Shown: positions 23,741-33,702, counted from the first letter of the stretch. The stretch: 64,000 nt of DNA from Algibacter lectus (GCF_900112395.1 NZ_FOLN01000003.1:558001-622000), one strand, 5' to 3'. Notes: generated from the sequence alone by a model not told the origin. Program-made: numbers and translations.

Positions 23741-26149
23741 ATGGAATTAATAATCAAATTATTACCGCTCTTCGGGGTAGGTGCATTAGTGTTCGTTTTT
23801 ATTAAAAGTGCTTGGGTAACTAATCAGGATCAAGGCGATGAAAAAATGATTCGGATAGCCAAAAATATTGCCGATGGCGCCATGTCTTTTTTAAAAGCTG
23901 AATACAAAATTTTATCAATTTTTGTGGTAGCCGTGGCTATTTTGTTATACTTCAAAGGTGTATCAGAAGTTGGATCGAGTGGTATTGTAGCTGTTTCGTT
24001 TATTATAGGAGCCATATGTTCTGCACTCGCAGGGTTTATAGGAATGAAAGTTGCTACTAAAGCTAATGTTAGAACCACGCAAGCTGCTAGAACATCATTA
24101 GGGCGAGCCTTAGAAGTTGCCTTTGCTGGTGGTGCCGTAATGGGACTTGGAGTTGTAGGTTTAGGAATTCTCGGCTTAAGTGGCTTATTTATGATTTATC
24201 AAAACCTCTGGCCTGGTGCAGAAAATTTAGCGATGGTATTAAATGTGCTTTCAGGGTTTTCTTTGGGAGCTTCATCTATTGCTTTATTCGCTCGTGTTGG
24301 TGGTGGTATTTATACTAAAGCAGCCGATGTTGGTGCCGATCTTGTAGGTAAGGTTGAAGCAGGTATTCCTGAAGATCATCCATTAAACCCAGCAACTATT
24401 GCAGATAATGTTGGTGATAATGTTGGTGATGTTGCAGGTATGGGGGCCGATTTATTTGAATCTTATGTAGGATCTATTATCGGAACCATGGTTTTAGGAG
24501 CATTTATTTTAACTCCAGATTTTAATGGTTTAGGTGCTGTGTATCTTCCCTTAGTATTAGGTGCTGTTGGTATTGTGATGTCTATTTTAGGAACCTTTTT
24601 TGTAAAAGTAAAAGATGGAGGAAATCCACAAACAGCATTAAACATTGGAGAATTTGGTTCTGCGGGTTTAATGGTTATAGCATCTTATTTTATTATAAAT
24701 GCCTTGTTGCCTGAATCTGTAGAAGGATTGCCATTTGGGGCTATGGGTGTATTTTGGGCAACTATTGCTGGTTTAGTGGCTGGTTTAGCCGTTGGTAAAA
24801 TAACAGAATATTACACAGCTACAGGTAAAAGACCCGTAATGTCTATAGTAGAACAATCGGAAACGGGAGCTGCAACAAATATTATTGCAGGTTTAGGTGT
24901 GGGTATGATGTCTACAGCTATTCCAATTCTTTTAATTGCAGCGGCCATTATTGTGTCACATCATTTTGCTGGATTATATGGTATTGCAATTGCAGCGGTT
25001 GGTATGTTAGCAAATACAGGCATCCAGTTAGCGGTAGATGCTTACGGACCAATTTGTGATAATGCCGGTGGAATTGCAGAAATGGCAGAGTTGCCAAGTG
25101 AAGTACGTGAACGTACAGATAAACTGGATGCTGTTGGTAATACAACTGCAGCAGTAGGTAAAGGTTTTGCTATTGCTTCTGCAGCCTTAACAGCGTTAGC
25201 ATTATTTGCGGCTTTCATGAAAACGGCTAATGTAATTGCAATTGATGTCTCTCAGCCAACAATTATGGCAGGGTTATTAGTTGGTGGTATGCTACCTTTT
25301 GTATTTTCGGCCTTGTCAATGAATGCGGTTGGTCGTGCTGCAATGGCTATGATTGAAGAGGTGCGTCGTCAGTTTAGAGATATTCCGCAGTTAAAAGCAG
25401 CTTTAGCTGTGATGCGTAAATACGATTCGGATATGACGAAGGCTACCAAAGAAGATCGTGCTATTTTTGATGCGGCCGATGGTTATGCCGAATACGATAA
25501 ATGTGTAGATATTTCTACAAAAGCATCTATAAAAGAAATGGTTTTTCCTGGTTTATTAGCTATTGCAGTGCCTGTTGCTGTAGGTTTTATTGGCGGAGCC
25601 GAAATGTTAGGTGGTCTGCTAGCGGGTGTAACCACTTGTGGTGTGCTTATGGCTATTTTTCAATCTAACGCTGGTGGTGCATGGGATAATGCTAAAAAAA
25701 CTATAGAGGAGCAAGGTAAAAAGGGTACTGATGCGCATAAAGCTGCTGTTGTAGGTGATACCGTTGGAGACCCTTTTAAAGATACCTCCGGACCATCGCT
25801 AAATATTCTTTTAAAATTGATGTCGGTTGTAGCTTTAGTTATCGCACCAAGTATTGCATTATCTGCCGATAGTGTTGTGGCTCATGTAAATAATACAGAA
25901 GTTATAGAAAAGGTTGAGGTTAAAAAAGAAGTGAATGTCGAGGTTCATAAAAATGATGATGGTACGGTTAAGGCTATAGTAAAAACGGTAACAACAAAAA
26001 ATGGTGAAGGTTCTACAACTTACGAAAATTTTGAAGGAACCAAAGCTGAGGTGAAGAAAAGTCTTGCTGCTTTAGGTGCAGATGCTAAAGATGTTTTAAT
26101 TGAATTAGAAAAAGATATAAATAAAGTTGAAGAAGAGGTTTTAAATTAG
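23741..26149 (+). CDS. hppA: Membrane-bound ion-pumping pyrophosphatase (K+-dependent type) with C-terminal extension
   Basis: This integral membrane enzyme couples pyrophosphate hydrolysis to ion export. It has about 16 hydrophobic segments. Substrate-site motifs are [39 protein letters not shown] and a C-terminal [29 protein letters not shown] carries Ala where K+-independent enzymes have Lys, which indicates K+ dependence. Whether it pumps H+ or Na+ cannot be decided by eye. After the last membrane segment (about residue 712) the protein continues for about 90 hydrophilic residues, which typical enzymes lack. The start is the ATG at 23741, not an upstream TTG at 23702. Confidence 0.95.
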   Translation: MELIIKLLPLFGVGALVFVFIKSAWVTNQDQGDEKMIRIAKNIADGAMSFLKAEYKILSIFVVAVAILLYFKGVSEVGSSGIVAVSFIIGAICSALAGFIGMKVATKANVRTTQAARTSLGRALEVAFAGGAVMGLGVVGLGILGLSGLFMIYQNLWPGAENLAMVLNVLSGFSLGASSIALFARVGGGIYTKAADVGADLVGKVEAGIPEDHPLNPATIADNVGDNVGDVAGMGADLFESYVGSIIGTMVLGAFILTPDFNGLGAVYLPLVLGAVGIVMSILGTFFVKVKDGGNPQTALNIGEFGSAGLMVIASYFIINALLPESVEGLPFGAMGVFWATIAGLVAGLAVGKITEYYTATGKRPVMSIVEQSETGAATNIIAGLGVGMMSTAIPILLIAAAIIVSHHFAGLYGIAIAAVGMLANTGIQLAVDAYGPICDNAGGIAEMAELPSEVRERTDKLDAVGNTTAAVGKGFAIASAALTALALFAAFMKTANVIAIDVSQPTIMAGLLVGGMLPFVFSALSMNAVGRAAMAMIEEVRRQFRDIPQLKAALAVMRKYDSDMTKATKEDRAIFDAADGYAEYDKCVDISTKASIKEMVFPGLLAIAVPVAVGFIGGAEMLGGLLAGVTTCGVLMAIFQSNAGGAWDNAKKTIEEQGKKGTDAHKAAVVGDTVGDPFKDTSGPSLNILLKLMSVVALVIAPSIALSADSVVAHVNNTEVIEKVEVKKEVNVEVHKNDDGTVKAIVKTVTTKNGEGSTTYENFEGTKAEVKKSLAALGADAKDVLIELEKDINKVEEEVLN

Positions 26150-26176
26150 GTTAGACTTCTTTTTTTAGTAATTTTG

Positions 26177-26203
26177 AAAAACCACGTGGAAGCGTGGTTT
26201 TTT
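26177..26203 (+). terminator. Terminator of hppA
   Basis: AAAAACCACG (26177-26186) pairs with CGTGGTTTTT (26193-26202) around a 6-base loop, with more T after it. It ends only 17 bases before the next start codon. Readthrough, or a promoter overlapping it, would be needed to express the following gene. Confidence 0.85.
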
Positions 26204-26220
26204 GTATTTTTACAATCTAT

Positions 26221-27219
26221 ATGTTTAAAAAAGACCCTGTCCAAATTATAGCATTTCAAACTTACGGTACTTTCAACCGTGTGTATTTGCGTGGGCGAGC
26301 TATAGAAGATGAAAGTATTAATTTAGAACAAAAAAGTGTTTTAAAACTGCTGATTAATGCTTGGAAACGTTTTGAAACAGATGAAGTAAAACATGCAGAA
26401 CTCAGTGTTAGGCTCGGAGATGATCACGTGTTTTATACTAAAACCGACGAGAGAGGTTATTTTTTGCTAGATGAAACTGTTGATGATATTAGTAAATATC
26501 AGGATGATGAAGGTTGGGTTGAGTTTGAGTTTTCTTTTAAAAATAAAATTGTTAAACGTTTAATTCAATCGGAGAATAAGTTTTCTGCTCATATGCTTAT
26601 TCCTTGTAAAAGTGCTGAATTTGGAGTTATTAGCGATATAGATGATACTATTTTACACACCGGTATTGTGTCTATGTTTAAATGGCGTGTGCTTTTTAAT
26701 ACGTTTTTAAAATCCGCAGGAAAGCGATTGCCTTTAGAAGGTGCCGCTGCATTTTATAAGTTATTACATCAAGGTAAAAAGGAACATGAAGCAAATCCTA
26801 TTTTTTATGTAAGTCATAGCCCTTGGAACTTGTATCGATATTTGGATTACTTTTTAAAGCAAAATAATTTCCCAAACGGACCAATTATCCTTAGAAAGTT
26901 TCCGAGTGTTTTTAAACGAAAACCTAAAGACGAGAAGCCCGAGAAGCAAAAAGAGATCATTAATTTACTGGAATCTTACCCAAACTTAAAGTTTATTCTA
27001 ATTGGTGATTGTGGAGAGCATGATCCTGATATTTATATAGAAATAGCACAGGTATTCCCTAATAGAATTTTAGCTATTTATTTGCGCAGTGTTAAGCACA
27101 AAAAGAAAATGCTTCGTGTTTCTGGGTTGTTTAATGATTACAAAACTACACCAGTTTTATTGGTAGAAACAAGCGAAGAAGCTATTGAGCATGCTCGAAA
27201 AAGTGGATTTGTATTGTAG
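26221..27219 (+). CDS. App1-type phosphatase domain protein (DUF2183)
   Basis: The protein has 332 residues. An N-terminal beta-rich region (about 1-130: VQIIAFQTYGTFNRVYLRG) precedes the HAD-like App1 catalytic domain. The nucleophile motif D139-I-D-D-T143 lies in FGVISDIDDTILHTG. YVSHSPWNLYRYLDYFL, GPIILRKF and the late acidic motif ILIGDCGEHDPDIY follow. Yeast App1 is a Mg2+-dependent phosphatidate phosphatase; bacterial substrates are unproven. The ATG at 26221 is chosen. An in-frame GTG at 26194 would lie inside the hppA terminator. Confidence 0.88.
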   Translation: MFKKDPVQIIAFQTYGTFNRVYLRGRAIEDESINLEQKSVLKLLINAWKRFETDEVKHAELSVRLGDDHVFYTKTDERGYFLLDETVDDISKYQDDEGWVEFEFSFKNKIVKRLIQSENKFSAHMLIPCKSAEFGVISDIDDTILHTGIVSMFKWRVLFNTFLKSAGKRLPLEGAAAFYKLLHQGKKEHEANPIFYVSHSPWNLYRYLDYFLKQNNFPNGPIILRKFPSVFKRKPKDEKPEKQKEIINLLESYPNLKFILIGDCGEHDPDIYIEIAQVFPNRILAIYLRSVKHKKKMLRVSGLFNDYKTTPVLLVETSEEAIEHARKSGFVL

Positions 27220-27279
27220 TGCAAACAATAAAATCAACAACAGTTTAAAATAAATTCAGGTTTTAAGAAATAGGTTGTT

Positions 27280-27894
27280 CTAAAACAGCCCATTTATTTC
27301 AGCATCAATAGTGTTTATTACAAAACCTAAATCTTCAGGATTATCAACAAAATCTAAGTGGTCTACATCAATTATTAAAAGTTTTCCTTTGTTGTAACCG
27401 TGTATCCAAGCTTCGTAACGTTCGTTTAATCGGCTTAAATAATCTATACTTATAGAGTTTTCGTAATCACGACCACGTTTTTGTATTTGGGATACTAAGT
27501 TTGGTATGGTACTACGCAGGTAAATTAATATGTCCGGACCTTGCACAAGAGATTCCATTAACTCGAAAAGCGACTTGTAATTTTCAAAATCACGATTCGT
27601 CATTAAGCCCATAGCATGTAAGTTAGGAGCAAAAATATGAGCGTCTTCATAAATAGTACGATCTTGTATAATGGCTTTTCCGCTTTCGCGAATTTGTAAA
27701 ACTTGACGAAAACGACTATTCAAAAAATATACTTGCAGGTTAAAACTCCAGCGTTCCATTTGGTTGTAAAAGTCGTCTAGGTACGGGTTATCTACCACAT
27801 CTTCCAATTGAGCTTCCCAATTGTAATGTTTTGCTAACAGTTTTGTGAGAGTGGTTTTTCCAGCGCCTATATTTCCGGCAATAGCAATATGCAT
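27280..27894 (-). CDS. Deoxynucleoside kinase (deoxyadenosine/deoxyguanosine kinase family)
   Basis: The enzyme phosphorylates salvaged deoxynucleosides with ATP. The 204-residue protein has a P-loop G7-N-I-G-A-G-K-T14 and the E of QLEDVVDNPYLDDFY for sugar contact. The family DR(S/T) motif is present as QDRTIYEDAHIF, and the lid-region LVSQIQKRGRDYENSISIDYL follows. Length fits bacterial dAK/dGK. The exact base preference cannot be fixed by eye. The unknown exported protein gene lies 4 bases upstream, so the two are cotranscribed. Confidence 0.93.
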   Translation of the reverse strand: MHIAIAGNIGAGKTTLTKLLAKHYNWEAQLEDVVDNPYLDDFYNQMERWSFNLQVYFLNSRFRQVLQIRESGKAIIQDRTIYEDAHIFAPNLHAMGLMTNRDFENYKSLFELMESLVQGPDILIYLRSTIPNLVSQIQKRGRDYENSISIDYLSRLNERYEAWIHGYNKGKLLIIDVDHLDFVDNPEDLGFVINTIDAEINGLF

Positions 27895-27898
27895 AGTG

Positions 27899-28678
27899 TT
27901 ATTTTATTTTTAATTGAAACTCGTATAAAGTTTTATGGGTGTAAATATACAAGGTTTCATTGATTACAAAAAACTGATTTATTATTATATTAGGAAGAAT
28001 AATATGTGCAGGTTGTTCATCGTTTTTATTCAGGTAGAGTAAATTGTTATCCTTTTTTAGTACCAAGTTTTCACCGTCTGCCGCAATAGCTGTGTAACCC
28101 TTGTTATCTAGTTTTTTTATTAAACTCCCAAAATAATTATAAGTATACAGTTGGTTTTTAGTAAGTAACCAACAATAATTAAAGTTACTTTTTAGGTCTA
28201 AAACTTGGCTTTGTACGGGCTGTGTTTGGGCTCTAGAGGTTTTTTGTTTATAATCGAAAAGTTCAAGGTTTTGAATGTCTTGGTTAAAAATCCAAACCGT
28301 GTTATCATGTCCGGTAGAAACATGAGAAACATTTTTGTAGTCGTTAATGGCATTAAAATCGGTTTTAAAAATTTCCGATAAGCGGTTGTCTAGAATTATT
28401 AAGGTATTGAAGTCTTTATAGAAGATATTAATTTTTAACGGGTTAAAAGTGTTAGCACTTTCAATATTTCCTAATTGTAGGTTGTTGTAATTTAAAGTTT
28501 TATTGTTATGGTTTTTGTAGAGTACATTATTGTTTATATAACATGTAGTGCTAAAGTTATTAACCGACACTAAATGTTCTACATCTAGTAAAGTTTTTTT
28601 GACTAACGTTGCTTCAATAGGTTCTTGAGAGAAAATTGAAAGGGTAAATAAAAAAAGTAGAAATGTAGCGTGTTTCAT
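27899..28678 (-). CDS. Uncharacterised exported protein, possibly beta-propeller-like
   Basis: The protein has 259 residues with a signal peptide (MKHATFLLFLFTLSIFSQ). I recognise no family. The mature sequence is rich in Asn, Tyr and Leu and shows repeated strand pairs of the type NTVWIFNQDIQNLELFDY and YCWLLTKNQLYTYNYFG at spacing of about 40 residues. That spacing resembles a degenerate propeller. It forms a two-gene operon with the deoxynucleoside kinase, 4 bases apart. No functional link is apparent between an exported protein and a cytoplasmic kinase. Confidence 0.75.
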   Translation of the reverse strand: MKHATFLLFLFTLSIFSQEPIEATLVKKTLLDVEHLVSVNNFSTTCYINNNVLYKNHNNKTLNYNNLQLGNIESANTFNPLKINIFYKDFNTLIILDNRLSEIFKTDFNAINDYKNVSHVSTGHDNTVWIFNQDIQNLELFDYKQKTSRAQTQPVQSQVLDLKSNFNYCWLLTKNQLYTYNYFGSLIKKLDNKGYTAIAADGENLVLKKDNNLLYLNKNDEQPAHIILPNIIINQFFVINETLYIYTHKTLYEFQLKIK

Positions 28679-28840
28679 TCGATTGGGAAATTACAAAAAT
28701 TGAATCAATTTTTCAGGCATTAAAAACTGTATTTGTTTTAAGAGTATTTTAACATTTCAAGATTAAACTATTGGGTATCTCTTTAAGTCTAAGCTAAAAT
28801 TAAAGTTTAATTTTAGTAACAAAACAAAAATATAAGAATA

Positions 28841-29689
28841 ATGAATTTTAAGATTTTAAAACCAGCATTAACCGCATGTTTACTTTTTGTAACGGTATTA
28901 TCTTTTGCTCAAAAAGACTTTCAAGGTAAAGCATACTACGAGTCTAAAACTACTGTAGATATGAGTAATTTTGGTGGAGGGCAACTAAGTGAAGAGCGTA
29001 AAAAAGAAATTGCTGGTCGAATGAAAAGTATGCTAGAGAAAACTTTTATTCTAACTTTTAATCAATCGGAATCTGTATATAAGGAAGAAGAACGATTAGA
29101 GGCGCCAAGTACAGGTAGAGGTCCTCGTTTTGGAGCTATGAGTTTTACTGGTGGCGATCAATATAAAAATGTAAGTAATAAAGAGCTATTGCAAGAGCAA
29201 GAATTTTTTGGAAAACAGTTTTTAATTAAAGATGAATTACAACAGTTGAAATGGGAGTTAGGCTCGGAAACCAAAACCATTGGACAATATACTTGTTTTA
29301 AAGCTACAGCAGTAAAGGAGGTTTCAGGATTTGATTTTAGTAATTTTGGAAGAAGACCATCTGGAGATGACGATAAAAAAGACGAAGAAGAAAAACCTAA
29401 AGAAGTTGTTGTTACAGCTTGGTATACACCACAGATTCCTGTAAACCAAGGACCAGATACATATTGGGGGTTGCCTGGTTTAATTTTAGAAGTTAGTGCA
29501 GGCAAAACTACAATTTTGTGTTCTAAAATTGTTTTAAATCCTTCGGAAAAAGATGAAATGAAAGTGCCGTCTAAAGGAAAAGAAGTAACGCAAGCAGAAT
29601 ACGACGCCATTGTGAAGAAAAAAATGGAAGAAATGCAAGCTATGCGTGGTGGTAGAGGAGGAAACCGTGGTGGTGGCGGAAGACGCTAA
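28841..29689 (+). CDS. GLPGLI family exported protein
   Basis: The protein has 282 residues with a signal peptide ending VLSFAQ. The family signature is present as YWGLPGLILEV, preceded by QYTCFKATA and VTAWYTPQIPVNQGP. Function of the family is unknown. An outer-membrane receptor gene lies 43 bases downstream on the same strand, a pairing seen repeatedly in Bacteroidota. The C-terminus ends in a Gly/Arg-rich tail (MRGGRGGNRGGGGRR), which is presumably disordered. Confidence 0.92.
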   Translation: MNFKILKPALTACLLFVTVLSFAQKDFQGKAYYESKTTVDMSNFGGGQLSEERKKEIAGRMKSMLEKTFILTFNQSESVYKEEERLEAPSTGRGPRFGAMSFTGGDQYKNVSNKELLQEQEFFGKQFLIKDELQQLKWELGSETKTIGQYTCFKATAVKEVSGFDFSNFGRRPSGDDDKKDEEEKPKEVVVTAWYTPQIPVNQGPDTYWGLPGLILEVSAGKTTILCSKIVLNPSEKDEMKVPSKGKEVTQAEYDAIVKKKMEEMQAMRGGRGGNRGGGGRR

Positions 29690-29732
29690 TAGCAATCATT
29701 TTATTATAAGTAATTAATCGAAAATTTATTCT

Positions 29733-32483
29733 GTGAAAAATTTAATCGTTTTTGCACTGCTTTTAGCGGTAAGTACAACCTTTGCTCAAGTTAAACTGGA
29801 AGGTGTTGTTAGAGATAGTATTGGTGACCCGTTAGAATTAGCAAATGTTATTGCTATAAATCAAGATACGCAAAAGCTAGATGCTTATGGTATTACAAAC
29901 CCAGATGGTCGTTACAAACTTTCAGTAGAGAAAAATGCCAAGTATAATATTCAAGTGAGTTATATCGGCATGAGAACGGGACAGGCTGAGGTGATTACAA
30001 AAGAAAGCGCAATAATTCAAGATTTTGTTTTAGTTGAAGATAATACGCTAGATGCTGTAGAGTTAGTTTACGAAATGCCTGTAACCATTAAAGGTGATAC
30101 TATTGTTTATAATGCAGATTCTTTTAAATCAGGTACAGAACGAAAACTAGGAGATGTTTTAGATAAACTACCAGGAGTAGAGATTAATGATGATGGTGAA
30201 ATTGAAGTAGAAGGCGTAAAAGTTGGTAAAGTTATGGTTGAGGGTAAAGAGTTTTTTGATGGAGACTCTAAGTTGGCCACTCAAAACATTCCTGCAAATG
30301 CTATTGATAAAGTTGAGGTGCTTAAAAATTATGCCGAAGTTGGCCAATTAGGTGGAGTAACCAATAACCAAGATAACATTGCTATAAATATTAGACTTAA
30401 ACAAGGTAAAAAGAATTTTTGGTTCGGAAATGTTACTGCCGGTGGTGGTACTTCAGATAATGATTTATTGTATTTATTTCAGCCAAAATTGTTTTACTAC
30501 AGTCCGGAATACAGTATAAATGTAATTGGAGATTTAAATAATATTGGCGAAATAGCGTTTACACGTCGCGATTATTTCAACTTTACTGGTGGTTTTAGAG
30601 CTCCAAGCAGAAGTAGTGGAACAAACATAGATTTAGGCAGTAATAATTTAGGGTTCTTATCACTTCAGAATAATAGAGCCAAAAATATTAACACCAAATT
30701 TGGAGCAGCCAATTTTAGTTATTCACCTAAACCAACTTTAGATTTAAGTGGTTTCGCGATTCTGTTAAGTAACCGAACAGATTTAACAGAAATTAGCGAT
30801 GTGCAATTTTTAGATGATGCTTCTCGTGATGAAAATAAAGAAAGCAATACACGCCAACGTAGCGATATGGCTATGTTGAAGTTTAGTGCCAAGTACAAAC
30901 CAAACGGAAGTAATCAATTAGATTATGATGTGTTGGCTAGAACATCTAAGGAATCGCAAGATCAGTTTGTATTATCATCTCGAGTTGGAGATGTTAGTGA
31001 GCTAGAAAGTTCTTCACCATTTAGTATTAATCAAAACTTGAATTATTATTACACGTTAAACGAGAAGAATATTTTTGCTTTAGAAGTGCAACATTTATGG
31101 CAAGATGAAGATCCTTTTTACAATGCTATTCTAGAAAACGACCCGACTAATAACGATAATGATTTAGACGACCCTATTAACCCGAGTGATGCTTATGATG
31201 AAACAGCTAGTGATTTAGGTTTCGATAGAGATCAAATTCAATATGATATCAATCAGGATAAGCGCGTAAAATCTAATCAAATGGATGCTAAGGTTGATTA
31301 TTGGAATATTCTAAATCAAAAAAGTGATGTTAATTTTACTGTGGGAACCATCTATAGTAAACAAGATTTCGATTCTAATATATTTCAAACTTTAGATGAT
31401 GATACCGATTTTAACTCCACTCCAACCATTAACGATGGTTTAGATACAAATGATATTGCTTACACATTTACCGATGTTTATGCAGGAGCGCATTACCGCT
31501 TAAAATCTGGAATTTTTACATTTACGCCTGGTTTTTCTGCACATGCTTATAGTGCGAAAAATGATCAGTTTGATTTAGATTATACCGATAACTTTTTTAG
31601 ATTACTACCAGATTTTAATATGTTGATTCAGTTAAAAAAGAGTGAGCGTATTATTTTTAATTACGATATGCAAACTAACTTTACCGATGTTAATCAATTA
31701 GCTAGAGGTTTAGTTTTAAACGATTATAGTTCTGTTTTTTCTGGAAATCAGGAATTAGAAAGTGCTTTGGCTCATAACTTCAATTTATCTTATTTCAGTT
31801 TTAATATGTTTAATTACACCAATGTTTCGGCGCGATTAAATTATAGCAAAACAGTAGATAGAATTAGAACAAATTCCGAATTACCTCTCGGAAGTGTTAT
31901 TAGAGTTAGTAGTCCTTATAATTCAAATCTAGCCGATGAAAGCGCTAGTGCTAATGCTCGAGTTCAAAAAACAATGGGTAAGTTTAGAGCAACAGCTACG
32001 GGTAACTTAAGTTATACCAAATACAACCAGCTTGTAAACGATTTGCCATTTGCTAACGAAACTTATTCGCAAACTTATAGAGGGGAATTAAGAACTAATT
32101 TTAAAGAAGCGCCAAATTTTGAATTAGGGTACCGTTACAGTATTCAAGATAATGACCAAGGCACACAAAGAACAAAGTTTTTTACTAAGGCACCATCGGT
32201 AGAATTTGATGCTTTAATCTTAAAAAGTTTCACTTTTAAGACCGATTATTCATATAATGACTTTTCAGATGAAGAAAAAACAATAAATTCTTATGAGTTT
32301 TGGGATGCGTCTTTAGCTTATAAAAAAGATGAGGACAGCAAATGGGAATACGAAGTTAAAGCAACTAACTTATTAAATACCAGGTCTCAAAACCAGAGTA
32401 GTGTGGGCACAATTTCTGTAAGCGCAACCGAATATTATATACAACCACGCTTTTTAACTTTTAGAATTAGATACGAATTGTAA
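29733..32483 (+). CDS. TonB-receptor-like outer-membrane protein (CarboxypepD_reg-like, plug, OMP_b-brl_3)
   Basis: The protein has 916 residues. A signal peptide (MKNLIVFALLLAVSTTFAQ) is followed by a carboxypeptidase-regulatory-like domain (about 20-105: LEGVVRDSIGDPLELANVI, VSYIGMRT). A plug-like region (about 125-220) has LGDVLDKLPGVEINDDGEIEV-type features and VEVLKNYAEV. The outer-membrane barrel runs to the C-terminal strand TFRIRYEL. It starts at GTG (29733), which gives an exact signal peptide; no suitable ATG is nearby. No SusD partner is present. The upstream GLPGLI protein is its likely partner. Confidence 0.9.
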   Translation: MKNLIVFALLLAVSTTFAQVKLEGVVRDSIGDPLELANVIAINQDTQKLDAYGITNPDGRYKLSVEKNAKYNIQVSYIGMRTGQAEVITKESAIIQDFVLVEDNTLDAVELVYEMPVTIKGDTIVYNADSFKSGTERKLGDVLDKLPGVEINDDGEIEVEGVKVGKVMVEGKEFFDGDSKLATQNIPANAIDKVEVLKNYAEVGQLGGVTNNQDNIAINIRLKQGKKNFWFGNVTAGGGTSDNDLLYLFQPKLFYYSPEYSINVIGDLNNIGEIAFTRRDYFNFTGGFRAPSRSSGTNIDLGSNNLGFLSLQNNRAKNINTKFGAANFSYSPKPTLDLSGFAILLSNRTDLTEISDVQFLDDASRDENKESNTRQRSDMAMLKFSAKYKPNGSNQLDYDVLARTSKESQDQFVLSSRVGDVSELESSSPFSINQNLNYYYTLNEKNIFALEVQHLWQDEDPFYNAILENDPTNNDNDLDDPINPSDAYDETASDLGFDRDQIQYDINQDKRVKSNQMDAKVDYWNILNQKSDVNFTVGTIYSKQDFDSNIFQTLDDDTDFNSTPTINDGLDTNDIAYTFTDVYAGAHYRLKSGIFTFTPGFSAHAYSAKNDQFDLDYTDNFFRLLPDFNMLIQLKKSERIIFNYDMQTNFTDVNQLARGLVLNDYSSVFSGNQELESALAHNFNLSYFSFNMFNYTNVSARLNYSKTVDRIRTNSELPLGSVIRVSSPYNSNLADESASANARVQKTMGKFRATATGNLSYTKYNQLVNDLPFANETYSQTYRGELRTNFKEAPNFELGYRYSIQDNDQGTQRTKFFTKAPSVEFDALILKSFTFKTDYSYNDFSDEEKTINSYEFWDASLAYKKDEDSKWEYEVKATNLLNTRSQNQSSVGTISVSATEYYIQPRFLTFRIRYEL

Positions 32484-32500
32484 AAAAAACGAAATTTGTT

Positions 32501-32530
32501 TTGTAGAATTAATAAACAGTAATATATTTG
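32501..32530 (+). promoter_or_regulatory. Promoter for tRNA-Tyr
   Basis: TTG (32501-32503), a 19-base spacer and TATATTTG (32523-32530) match the Bacteroidota consensus closely. The predicted transcription start is a few bases before the tRNA 5' end at 32542. Confidence 0.8.
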
Positions 32531-32541
32531 CGGTCAGTTTT

Positions 32542-32623
<82 letters not shown>

Positions 32624-32633
32624 CTTAAAACCG

Positions 32634-32659
32634 AAAAGCCTGCTATTAGCAGGCTTTTT
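32634..32659 (+). terminator. Terminator after tRNA-Tyr
   Basis: AAAAGCCTGC pairs with GCAGGCTTTT (GC core 32638-32643/32649-32654) around a 5-base loop and ends in T. No other feature was recognised between it and the FKBP gene start at 32812, apart from a -7-like TAATTTTG at 32769-32776. Confidence 0.88.
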
Positions 32660-32811
32660 AATTTTAGATACTTTCTAGATTAAATTAGTTATCATTTCTT
32701 AAGTGTTGTGTAAGTATCGGCCTAATGTTTTTTGTTAAATAGAGCTTAAAGCTATTTTGTAGCTATTATAATTTTGTTACATTTGACTGCAAATTAATTT
32801 AACACAAAAAA

Positions 32812-33537
32812 ATGAAAACAATTAAAGTTTTAAGCCTAGTTGCTCTTACAGCATTAATGGCATCTTGTAATAACACAGGAGTTACAAAAAAGCCTGTAAA
32901 AACAGAATTAGATTCAGTAAGTTATGCTATCGGTATGGATGTTGCTAGAAATGTAAAAACTAGTTTCTCTGAATTTGATAACGAGTTGTTTATTCAAGGG
33001 TTTATGAACGCTATTGATTCTACTGATATTTTAATAGATCAAGCAGAAGCTCAAAAAGTAGTACAAGCTTATTTCCAAAAGAAACAACAAGCTGATATCG
33101 CTAAACAAAAAGAAGAAGCTGCTAAAAAAGCAGAAGCTGAGTTTGGTGAAGTTAAATTAGCTGGTGAGAAATTTTTAGAAGAAAACAAATCTAAAGATGG
33201 TGTTCAGGTAACAGAAAGTGGTTTACAATATATTGTTGAGAAAGAAGGAACAGGTGAAAAACCAACAACAGCTTCTCAAGTAAAAGTACATTACCATGGT
33301 ACCTTAACCGATGGAACTATTTTTGATAGTTCTGTAGATCGTGGAACTCCAGCTACTTTTGGTGTAACACAAGTTATTCCAGGGTGGACAGAAGGTTTAC
33401 AGTTAATGTCTGTAGGTTCTAAATATAAATTCTTTGTACCGCAAGAATTAGGTTACGGAGCAACTCCAAGAGGTGGAAAAATTAAGCCTTTCGATGTTTT
33501 AGTATTCGATGTTGAATTGTTAGAAATCATTAAGTAA
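32812..33537 (+). CDS. FKBP-type peptidyl-prolyl cis-trans isomerase, lipoprotein
   Basis: The protein has 241 residues with a lipobox ending at the cysteine of LMASCNN. An N-terminal FkpA/FklB-like dimerisation domain (about 33-100: VSYAIGMDVARNVK, ELFIQGFMNAID) leads into a charged helix. The FKBP domain spans about 140-241 (ESGLQYIVEKEGTG, VHYHGTLTDGTIFDSS, VIPGWTEGLQLM, VFDVELLEI). It probably assists folding of periplasmic or outer-membrane proteins. It is followed by a terminator. Confidence 0.95.
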   Translation: MKTIKVLSLVALTALMASCNNTGVTKKPVKTELDSVSYAIGMDVARNVKTSFSEFDNELFIQGFMNAIDSTDILIDQAEAQKVVQAYFQKKQQADIAKQKEEAAKKAEAEFGEVKLAGEKFLEENKSKDGVQVTESGLQYIVEKEGTGEKPTTASQVKVHYHGTLTDGTIFDSSVDRGTPATFGVTQVIPGWTEGLQLMSVGSKYKFFVPQELGYGATPRGGKIKPFDVLVFDVELLEIIK

Positions 33538-33610
33538 TTTAAAACATTATTCTTTCAATTGTAATGTTGAGGTTTTCAACTTGTAATTAGAATGAAATGT
33601 TTAAATATAT

Positions 33611-33643
33611 AAAAAAGACTGCCTGAAAATGGCAGTCTTTTTT
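33611..33643 (+). terminator. Terminator of the FKBP gene
   Basis: AAAAAAGACTGCC (33611-33623) pairs with GGCAGTCTTTTTT (33631-33643) around a 7-base loop. Confidence 0.92.
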
Positions 33644-33673
33644 GTTTTAGTAAATTCAAAAAAATAAAGGTTG

Positions 33674-33681
33674 TAACTTTG
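33674..33681 (+). promoter_or_regulatory. Probable -7 box for era
   Basis: TAACTTTG matches TAnnTTTG and lies 21 bases before the era ATG. No TTG is found at the usual spacing, so only the -7 element is supported. Confidence 0.45.
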
Positions 33682-33702
33682 CAACTTAATAAATTGAAGA
33701 CT

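Noticed and set aside
29158-29610. 150-residue minus-strand ORF opposite the GLPGLI gene
   Set aside because: It is a Ser-rich shadow of the acidic and Lys-rich GLPGLI codons; the sense frame has a diagnostic signature.
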